DNA of 32,835 nucleotides from Candidatus Nealsoniibacteriota bacterium (lineage in GTDB: Bacteria > Patescibacteriota > Minisyncoccia > Minisyncoccales > MHMH01), in assembly GCA_030700195.1 (NCBI GenBank), contig JAUYKD010000038.1, positions 1 through 32,835 on the forward strand, written 5' to 3'. Positions 28,327-32,835 of this stretch are shown one piece after another. Numbering within the stretch: the first letter of the stretch is position 1; each line of letters starts with the position of its first letter. Position numbers and translations under genes: made by a program. The notes below the pieces were generated by a model that ran no database searches, was not told the DNA's origin, and saw nothing but the letters and a program-made list of their open reading frames with translations.

Positions 28327-28785
28327 ATGCTGGCTGAACTCAAAGTTTTTTTAATAGCCATGTCGCCGATTTTTGAATTAAGAGGGTCAATTCCTATTGC
28401 TTTTGGCGTTTATGGCTTGCCTGCTTGGTCGTCTTTTATTATTTCAATCATCGGCAACTTGGTTCCGGTCGTTTTTATTCTTTTATTGCTTGAAATCGTT
28501 TCTGGTTTTTTGAGCCGCCGTATCTATTTCTTTAACCGTTTTTTTGCTTGGCTGTTTGAAAAAACAAGGAAAAAGCACGCTGCTAAATTTGAAAAGTGGA
28601 AGGAATTGGCTTTGGTTATTTTAGTGGCTATTCCTTTGCCTTTTACCGGAGCTTGGACAGGCTCATTGTGCGCATTTGTCTTCGGCATTCCTTTTAAGAA
28701 AGCGTTTCCCTTAATAGCTATTGGAGTTATTATTGCGGGTATAATAGTTACTTTTACCACTTTAGGAATCATTAATTTCATATGA
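28327..28785 (+). CDS. COG2426 membrane protein (putative small multidrug export family)
   Basis: A 152-residue membrane protein with about four helices. SPIFELRGSIPIAFGVYGLP near the start and VAIPLPFTGAWTGSLCAFVF in the second half are the family signatures of COG2426. The family name suggests export, but the transported compound is not established. The stop overlaps the tpiA start (ATGA). A broken copy of its first 12 codons lies 950 bases upstream. Confidence 0.85.
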   Translation: MLAELKVFLIAMSPIFELRGSIPIAFGVYGLPAWSSFIISIIGNLVPVVFILLLLEIVSGFLSRRIYFFNRFFAWLFEKTRKKHAAKFEKWKELALVILVAIPLPFTGAWTGSLCAFVFGIPFKKAFPLIAIGVIIAGIIVTFTTLGIINFI

Positions 28786-29408
28786 AGCCGTTAATTGTTG
28801 CCAATTGGAAATGCAATCCAACAACACTTAAAGAAGCCAAGCTTCTTTTTAGCCGGGTTAAGAAAGCTGGCGGAATAATCTGCCCGCCCTTTGTTTATTT
28901 ATCTGTTTTAAGGGCTAATGGAGCTCAGGATTGTTTCTGGGAAGAAAAAGGAGCTTTTACCGGAGAAATATCTCCCTTAATGCTGAAAAACTTGGGAGTC
29001 AAATACGTTATTATCGGCCATTCAGAGCGCAGAAAATATTTTAAGGAGACGAATGAAATAATTGAGAAAAAACTGAAAGCTGCTTTAAAGGCGGGGCTGA
29101 AGCCGATTTTGTGCATTGATAAGATGTCTCAAATTCCTAAAAACACCAAAGGGCTGATTATTGCTTACGAGCCGCTTTTTGCCATTGGTACGGGCCAGGC
29201 CTGCAGTATTCAAAAAGCCAAGAGGATGAGAACGGCTATTAAGAGAGCGGCGGGCATTACGGTGCCGGTTTTATACGGAGGCAGCGTTAACGCGCAAAAC
29301 GCCGGAGAATACGTTAAATTGGCCGGTTTCCAGGGTTTACTGGTCGGAGGCGCATCTTTAAAACCAAGAGAGTTTATTGACATAATAAAAAATGTTTGTT
29401 ATGGTTAA
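28782..29408 (+). CDS. tpiA: Triosephosphate isomerase, short form
   Basis: A glycolytic enzyme interconverting DHAP and glyceraldehyde 3-phosphate. At 208 residues it is clearly shorter than the usual ~250. Catalytic residues are present: Lys10 in NWKCN, His80 in IGHSERR, Glu130 in AYEPLFAIGTG. The phosphate-binding ends LYGGSVNAQNAGEY and GLLVGGASLK are intact. Reduction is mainly in loops and helices between strands. Confidence 0.93.
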   Translation: MKPLIVANWKCNPTTLKEAKLLFSRVKKAGGIICPPFVYLSVLRANGAQDCFWEEKGAFTGEISPLMLKNLGVKYVIIGHSERRKYFKETNEIIEKKLKAALKAGLKPILCIDKMSQIPKNTKGLIIAYEPLFAIGTGQACSIQKAKRMRTAIKRAAGITVPVLYGGSVNAQNAGEYVKLAGFQGLLVGGASLKPREFIDIIKNVCYG

Positions 29409-29418
29409 TGGATAATTT

Positions 29419-29922
29419 ATGGAAGATATTATAAGCGGTCATTTCTACAATCCGACCAAAGGCAACCTTACTTTTGACGAAGTTATTAAAGAAATCTTCG
29501 GTTACATAGCTCAAGATAAGGAGAAGTTCTACGACATTGTCGTTGGGTGCGATTCTTCTTCGGGAGAGGAGCCGACCTTTCCGGTTGTTATAGTCGCCTT
29601 GAGAAAAGGCGGAGGAGGAAGGTTTTTCCTTAAAAGAATAAAATATTCTTCAGACAGGAAGTTTTACAATTGGAAAGAAAGAATTTTGAATGAGGTTTAT
29701 CTTTCCTGCCAGATGGCTCTTATTTTGAAAGAAAAAATAGCCGGCCTTAAAACAAATTTTCTTAACTATGAGTTTCGTTATATTCATGCTGATGTGGGGG
29801 AGAACGGAGCTACCAAAGACATGGTTAAAGAAGTAACCGGCCTTATCCGGGGCAATGGATTTGAGCCAAAGATTAAGCCAGAATCCTATGTTGCTTCGGT
29901 AGTGGCAGACAGATATGCCTAA
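29419..29922 (+). CDS. YkuK/DUF458-like RNase H-fold protein
   Basis: A 167-residue protein. DIVVGCDSSSGEEPTFPVVI looks like the first acidic strand of an RNase H-like fold, and YIHADVGENGATKDMVKEVTG and PESYVASVVADRYA match the YkuK-type (DUF458) family. Function is unproven; a nuclease or RNA-binding role is possible. It overlaps the start of mnmA by 8 bases, suggesting coupled translation with a tRNA-modifying enzyme. Confidence 0.82.
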   Translation: MEDIISGHFYNPTKGNLTFDEVIKEIFGYIAQDKEKFYDIVVGCDSSSGEEPTFPVVIVALRKGGGGRFFLKRIKYSSDRKFYNWKERILNEVYLSCQMALILKEKIAGLKTNFLNYEFRYIHADVGENGATKDMVKEVTGLIRGNGFEPKIKPESYVASVVADRYA

Positions 29923-31030
29923 AAAGATAATTGTTGCTATGTCGGGAGGGGTTGATTCCTCTGTGGCAGCTGCCCTGCTCAAGAAGCAGGGGTTTGTTGT
30001 TATCGGGGTTTTTATGAAGTTTTGGCTTGCCCGCCGAAGCCCTGGCGAAGGCGGGAAAGCTTTTAACAGGTGCTGCTCTTCTGACGCAGAAAGAAGAGCG
30101 AGAGAAGTTGCTTCAATTCTTGATATTCCTTTTTATGTTTTTAATTTTGAAAAAGAGTTTAAAAAGAGAGTGGTTGATTATTTTTTGAAAGAGTATGCTG
30201 CGGGCCGCACTCCCAATCCTTGCGTTGTTTGCAATAAAGACATTAAATTCGGTCTTTTGCTGGAACGAACTTTATCTCTCAAAGCTGATTTCATCGCTAC
30301 GGGCCATTATGTTCGCAAAGCAGGCAATAAATTATTCAAAGGAAAAGATAAAGAAAAAGACCAGAGTTATTTTTTATGGCAGCTTTCTCAAAAACAGCTG
30401 AAACATTCTTTGTTTCCGTTGGGCTCTTATACTAAGAAACAAGTAAAAGAGATGGCCAAGAAGTTTGGCTTGCCGGTTTTATCAATTCCTGAATCCCAGG
30501 AAATTTGTTTTGTTGAAAATACTATTGGCGAGTTTTTAACAAAATACATAAAACAGAAAAAAGGTGAAATAGTTGATGCTCAAGGAAAAGTTTTAGGTGA
30601 GCATCAGGGTTTAAGCTTATATACTATCGGCCAGAGAAGGGGATTAGGTTTTATTGGTGGCCCCGCCTTCGCTAAACCCGCCTGCCGGCGAGGCAGGGCT
30701 TCGGCGGGCAAGCCTTATTGGGTGTTGAGAAAGGATTTGAAAATGAATGTTTTGGTTATAACCAAGGACGAAGAAGATTTATTTGAAAAAGAATTATTTT
30801 TCAAAGAAGCCAATTGGATTTCTGGAAAATCTCCTAAGGTTCCAGCAATTCTTAAAGCGACAATCAGATACCGGCATAAAGTTGTTCAAGGAGTTTTGCA
30901 AAAAGGCAACAGGTTTATTTTTAACAAGCCTCAAAGAGCCATAACTCCGGGCCAATCAATAGTTTTTTACCTGCCTCGCCGGCAGGCAGGTAAAGGCCAG
31001 GAACTTTTAGGCGGAGGCATCATCCGGTAG
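29915..31030 (+). CDS. mnmA: tRNA-specific 2-thiouridylase MnmA with three palindromic insertions
   Basis: Adds sulfur to U34 of Lys, Glu and Gln tRNAs; 371 residues. It shows the ATP-pyrophosphatase loop SGGVDSSVAAALLKKQG (9-25), the first catalytic Cys in PNPCVVCNKDIKFG, ATGHYVRK, and the second Cys in SQEICFVE. Three in-frame GC-rich palindromes add residues: ARRSPGEGG (30030-30055), about AFAKPACRRGRASAG (30662-30708), and PRRQAGKG (30969-30991). All three fall in loops outside the catalytic motifs. Confidence 0.94.
   Translation: MPKKIIVAMSGGVDSSVAAALLKKQGFVVIGVFMKFWLARRSPGEGGKAFNRCCSSDAERRAREVASILDIPFYVFNFEKEFKKRVVDYFLKEYAAGRTPNPCVVCNKDIKFGLLLERTLSLKADFIATGHYVRKAGNKLFKGKDKEKDQSYFLWQLSQKQLKHSLFPLGSYTKKQVKEMAKKFGLPVLSIPESQEICFVENTIGEFLTKYIKQKKGEIVDAQGKVLGEHQGLSLYTIGQRRGLGFIGGPAFAKPACRRGRASAGKPYWVLRKDLKMNVLVITKDEEDLFEKELFFKEANWISGKSPKVPAILKATIRYRHKVVQGVLQKGNRFIFNKPQRAITPGQSIVFYLPRRQAGKGQELLGGGIIR
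30030..30055. repeat. GC palindrome 1 in mnmA
   Basis: CCCGCC and GGCGGG arms around a GAAGCCCTGGCGAA core. It lies between the FMKFW and NRCC segments, in frame. Confidence 0.8.
30662..30708. repeat. GC palindrome 2 in mnmA
   Basis: A nested palindrome with core CCTGCC/GGCAGG (30681-30697) and outer CCCGCC...GGCGGG arms. It interrupts the usual GGGKPYWVL segment, in frame. Confidence 0.8.
30969..30991. repeat. GC palindrome 3 in mnmA
   Basis: ACCTGCC/GGCAGG with a second GGCAGG-type arm, encoding LPRRQAGK near the C-terminus. Confidence 0.8.
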
Positions 31031-31047
31031 AATGTACCTGAAAACCC

Positions 31048-31076
31048 TTGACAAATCTGACGTGATATGGTATAAT
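31048..31076 (+). promoter_or_regulatory. Perfect consensus promoter
   Basis: TTGACA (31048-31053), exactly 17 bases, TATAAT (31071-31076). This is the best sigma70-type promoter in the window and drives the small-gene block that follows. Confidence 0.9.
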
Positions 31077-31084
31077 GCTGACAT

Positions 31085-31150
31085 AGAAGAGAGATAAAGA
31101 ATATTAGAAAATTACGGGCGGTTCTCTCTTCTTAGAGTAGAACCGCCCTT
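31085..31150 (+). promoter_or_regulatory. Leader with two mutually exclusive hairpins
   Basis: GGGCGGTTCT (31116-31125) pairs with AGAACCGCCC (31139-31148), extended by CTCT/AGAG inside, then TTTA. AGAAGAGAG at the very start (31085-31093) is a perfect complement of CTCTCTTCT (31124-31132), which would break that hairpin. The T-tail is weak, so this may be attenuation, mRNA stabilisation or a small RNA. Confidence 0.6.
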
Positions 31151-31183
31151 TACATTAAAAATTTTTTAGAAAGGAGAGCTAAA

Positions 31184-31279
31184 GTGGAGTATAATAGTAC
31201 CGATAAATACGGTTGCACTCATTTCGGGAAAACTCCCGAAGAGGCGGCAGCAAATGCTGCCCTGGCTAATCGCGAATAA
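31184..31279 (+). CDS. 31-residue small protein, unrecognised
   Basis: Starts at GTG with AAGGAGAG (31171-31178) 5-6 bases upstream, a strong ribosome binding site. The product begins VEYNSTDKYGCTHFGKTPEE and ends AAANAALANRE. The FGKTPEEAAANA part looks like a conserved amphipathic helix start, but I know no family. It is the first frame after the consensus promoter and its leader hairpin. Too short to be sure, but the signals are good. Confidence 0.55.
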   Translation: MEYNSTDKYGCTHFGKTPEEAAANAALANRE

Positions 31280-31295
31280 GCCGGGCAGTCGAAGA

Positions 31296-31400
31296 GGGAA
31301 TTTAGTGAAAGATGAAGATGTCGTATTAATCTTATTTCATTTTTTCACTAAATTCCCCAATCCCTCAAGTTCAAGATAAATATCGTGAATTTAAGGGATT
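31296..31400 (+). other. Two strong adjacent hairpins between small genes
   Basis: GGGAATTTAGTGAAA (31296-31310) pairs perfectly over 15 bp with TTTCACTAAATTCCC (31343-31357). AATCCCTCAAGTTCA (31359-31373) pairs at 14 of 15 positions with TGAATTTAAGGGATT (31386-31400). Neither has a T-tail, so they are not simple terminators. Confidence 0.75.
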
Positions 31401-31424
31401 AGAAAAAGGAGATAAAAGATAAAA

Positions 31425-31760
31425 TTGAAGACTTTTGAGGAACTGTATAGAGAGATAGAGAAAGGAGGAACTGTTAAAAGTGCTACCAAATTGCAGACTT
31501 GGACTCCCGAAGAACTGGTTGAAATTGTTAAAAATGTACGCAAATCAGTGAAAGAAAATTGCGTACCCGATGTGGTGGCAAAGTTCTTTAGTGTTAAGGA
31601 AAAAGAAAACATTAAAGAGAAAATGGCATTGGCCTGGAAAATACATTTAAATCCGGTTACTCGGGCCAATGACCTAAGGAGGAAGGTCTACGACCTTCTC
31701 GTAAAGGAGGTCGATATTCCAAAAGAGATGATCCCTTCTCCCGAACAATGCGTCGGTTAA
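31425..31760 (+). CDS. 111-residue helical protein, unrecognised
   Basis: Starts at TTG 31425; AAGGAGA lies 12 bases upstream, a little far. The product begins MKTFEELYREIEKGGTVKSA and contains WTPEELVEIVKNVRKSV and KEKMALAWKIHLNPVTRAN. It is predicted to be almost all helix and charged, with two cysteines, no signal or membrane segment. I do not recognise it. It lies between two structured RNA regions. Confidence 0.6.
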   Translation: MKTFEELYREIEKGGTVKSATKLQTWTPEELVEIVKNVRKSVKENCVPDVVAKFFSVKEKENIKEKMALAWKIHLNPVTRANDLRRKVYDLLVKEVDIPKEMIPSPEQCVG

Positions 31761-31775
31761 TCCGGTCGCATTTAA

Positions 31776-31856
31776 GGGGACCATATCGTTCAAATCGATT
31801 TAGTCCCCGCCAATCATCAGCTTGGAATTATAAATTCTTGGTTGATGAGTGGAATA
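31776..31856 (+). other. Hairpins downstream of the 111-residue gene
   Basis: GGGGAC/GTCCCC (31776-31808) with an inner ATCG/CGAT, then TCATCA/TGATGA enclosing GAATT/AATTC with an ATA loop. Their role is unknown. Confidence 0.55.
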
Positions 31857-31875
31857 GTTCTTTGATAAATCTTTC

Positions 31876-31968
31876 ATACCGGCGAAGTGGTTACAATTAG
31901 ACATATATATTATGCAGATTAGACGTTATTCGTGTTAATCAGGTAGATTGTAGCCAGTTCGCCGGTAT
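31876..31968 (+). other. Long 22-base inverted repeat
   Basis: The arms 31876-31897 (starting ATACCGGCGAA) and 31947-31968 (ending TTCGCCGGTAT) pair at 21 of 22 positions with one wobble. The 49-base interior holds a further hairpin GATTA/TAATC. It is the longest RNA-type stem in the window. Confidence 0.75.
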
Positions 31969-31999
31969 TGAAATAAAAAAAAGAGAAGGAAAGAAAAAT

Positions 32000-32018
32000 T
32001 CTACTCGTTATGAGTAGA
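32000..32018 (+). other. Hairpin before the 97-residue gene
   Basis: TCTACTC/GAGTAGA, loop GTTAT, ending 16 bases before the ribosome binding site. Confidence 0.6.
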
Positions 32019-32048
32019 CATAGTAAGTAGAAAGAAGGAGGTGCTGTT

Positions 32049-32342
32049 ATGGCACAGAAACTAAGAATTATTGCTGGGCCCGGAATGTACGGATTATTGA
32101 TTAGGGGACTTGGTAGTTTCCTAGAGGTAACTTTTACAGTCCAGGCAGAAGAGCTTGAGGGTTCTATTGAGGGGGAAGAAGTCTTGACGGCGAGAATTAA
32201 TGCCCTCACGGCAAAGGAATCCACGAGGCAAGAATGGTATATTGAAGGCCTTTTAGACGATGGTCGAAAAGGTTGCCGTGAATTTCGGGCTGATTATTCG
32301 CTTTCTAAAAATAAAGGATGGATGGAAATCATCCTTTCTTAA
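32049..32342 (+). CDS. 97-residue protein, unrecognised
   Basis: Starts at ATG with AAGGAGGTG (32035-32043) 5 bases upstream, a full-strength ribosome binding site. The product begins MAQKLRIIAGPGMYGLLIRG and contains FLEVTFTVQAEELEGSIEGE. It looks like a small beta-rich protein with one cysteine, no signal peptide and no membrane segment. No family recognised. It is the last gene of the block that begins at the consensus promoter 31048. Confidence 0.65.
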   Translation: MAQKLRIIAGPGMYGLLIRGLGSFLEVTFTVQAEELEGSIEGEEVLTARINALTAKESTRQEWYIEGLLDDGRKGCREFRADYSLSKNKGWMEIILS

Positions 32343-32394
32343 AAAGCGACCGTTTCCATCTAACTAGGCAAAATTTTCCTTCTCTTTGTAATAA

Positions 32395-32477
32395 AAAGGG
32401 AAACCGAACGTTTAACTCGTTCCGGCTTCCCCTTACTTCCAGAGATTCTAAAGAAATTTAGAGTTTATGGAAGTAAG
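32395..32477 (+). other. Two structured hairpins before the terminator
   Basis: GGGAA-CCG-AACG pairs with CGTT-CGG-TTCCC (32398-32431). CTTACTTCCA (32432-32441) then pairs perfectly with TGGAAGTAAG (32468-32477), enclosing TCTAAA-GAAA-TTTAGA with a GAAA tetraloop. This could be a stable 3' UTR or a separate small RNA. Confidence 0.65.
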
Positions 32478-32480
32478 AAA

Positions 32481-32540
32481 CCGGAGGCGCTTTCCGCTTA
32501 TAAATCTCTCTTCAGAGCGGGGAGCACCTCTGGCTTTTTT
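32481..32540 (+). terminator. Intrinsic terminator of the small-gene block
   Basis: CCGGAGG (32481-32487) pairs with CCTCTGG (32527-32533); GCT/AGC and CCGCT/AGCGG continue the stem. CTTTTTT follows. Confidence 0.88.
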
Positions 32541-32568
32541 ATTTGAATGAGGTTGGACTTCAATCAAT

Positions 32569-32597
32569 TTGCTTAAAGGGTTTTAGTTAGATATAAT
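32569..32597 (+). promoter_or_regulatory. alaS promoter
   Basis: TTGCTT (32569-32574), a 17-base spacer and TATAAT (32592-32597). The ATG is 10 bases downstream. Confidence 0.65.
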
Positions 32598-32607
32598 AAA
32601 AACATTG

Positions 32608-32835
32608 ATGACTTCTAATATCAAGTTTTTGCGAAACAAAAACGCAGATAAAGATGAAGGGAAACTCCAAGGGAGGCAAACTTCATCGTTAGAACTAAGG
32701 CAGGAATTTTTGAAATTCTTTGAGAAAAAAGGACACAAAATAGTGCCTTCCAGTTCGCTTTTGCCGCAAGACCCTTCGGTTTTATTCACCACCGCCGGTA
32801 TGCAGCAGTTTAAAGAGTATTTCTTGGGTAAAAAG
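32608..32835 (+). CDS. alaS: Alanyl-tRNA synthetase, 3' truncated by window edge
   Basis: Charges tRNA-Ala; only the first 76 residues are visible. The catalytic core begins LRQEFLKFFEKKGHKIVPSS and continues SLLPQDPSVLFTTAGMQQFK, a standard AlaS start. Before it lies an extension of about 29 residues (MTSNIKFLRNKNADKDEGKL and onward) that homologues usually lack. This extension is encoded by two palindromes, GTTTTTG/CAAAAAC (32625-32643) and GATGAAG/CTTCATC (32653-32687). The frame is open to the end of the window. Confidence 0.93.
   Translation, partial: MTSNIKFLRNKNADKDEGKLQGRQTSSLELRQEFLKFFEKKGHKIVPSSSLLPQDPSVLFTTAGMQQFKEYFLGKK
32625..32687. repeat. Two palindromes encoding the AlaS N-terminal extension
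   Basis: GTTTTTG, loop CGAAA, CAAAAAC (32625-32643). Then GATGAAG and CTTCATC (32653-32687) enclosing CTCC-AAG-GGAG. Both are read in frame. Confidence 0.75.

Noticed and set aside
28058..28361. Minus-strand frames after the transposase
   Set aside because: They cover REP repeats and gene relics, with no recognisable protein or start signal.
32395..32540. T-box or known small RNA upstream of alaS
   Set aside because: A terminator with T-tail ends before a separate alaS promoter, and no specifier loop or T-box sequence was seen.

Overview
The window looks like part of a Candidate Phyla Radiation (Patescibacteria, Parcubacteria-like) genome. The coding sequence is AT-rich and tightly packed. 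The gene between S5 and L15 that would encode ribosomal protein L30 is absent. Most genes lack Shine-Dalgarno sequences, and many start codons lie only a few bases after a -10 box. Short palindromic repeats fill the gaps between genes and also sit inside several proteins. The lineage is inferred from gene content and style, not from a phylogeny.

Layout. 1-3654: a metal and redox cluster (end of a copper P-type ATPase, a thioredoxin/DsbD-like fusion, a small membrane protein, a ZIP transporter). 3693-8442: an SDR oxidoreductase, small zinc-ribbon proteins, a ribbon-helix-helix protein with a probable toxin relic, a NUDIX hydrolase, a ComEC-like metallo-beta-lactamase, a zinc-binding adenylate-kinase-like protein and a tRNA-Pro(GGG). 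8539-9363: divergent rpmB (L28) and an M50 protease. 9587-14824: the str genes rpsL, rpsG, fusA, then tuf and rpsJ. 14872-26911: a long S10/spc operon from rplC to map, with secY and adk, behind a leader that looks like an attenuator. 26974-28326: a self-contained small-gene cassette and a REP-associated transposase flanked by relics of map and of a COG2426 gene. 28327-31030: COG2426 export protein, tpiA, a YkuK-like protein and mnmA. 31048-32540: a consensus promoter, three unrecognised small genes with strong ribosome binding sites separated by strong hairpins, and a terminator. 32608-end: the start of alaS.

The most striking feature is the repeat load. Family I is a 128-136 bp element with 13-14 bp terminal inverted repeats. 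It occurs four times and is flanked by 4-bp target duplications (TTGA, TGAA, TGAA, cATG/tATG). Two copies split overlapping ATGA stop/start junctions and changed the downstream ATG start (rplV, rpmC) to GTG, with the first G supplied by the element. Family II is a two-hairpin element whose short closing stem covaries between copies. It fills most other gaps of the ribosomal operon, often with the upstream stop codon inside its first hairpin. It also supplies coding sequence inside L3 and at the end of L29. Family III folds as a three-way junction. GC-rich palindromes are inserted in frame in L18 and MnmA.

Functionally, most of the window is translation machinery (ribosomal proteins, EF-G, EF-Tu, MnmA, AlaS, tRNA-Pro) with protein export (SecY) and maturation (Map). 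The least explained block is 31048-32540. No CRISPR array or recognisable defence system was seen.
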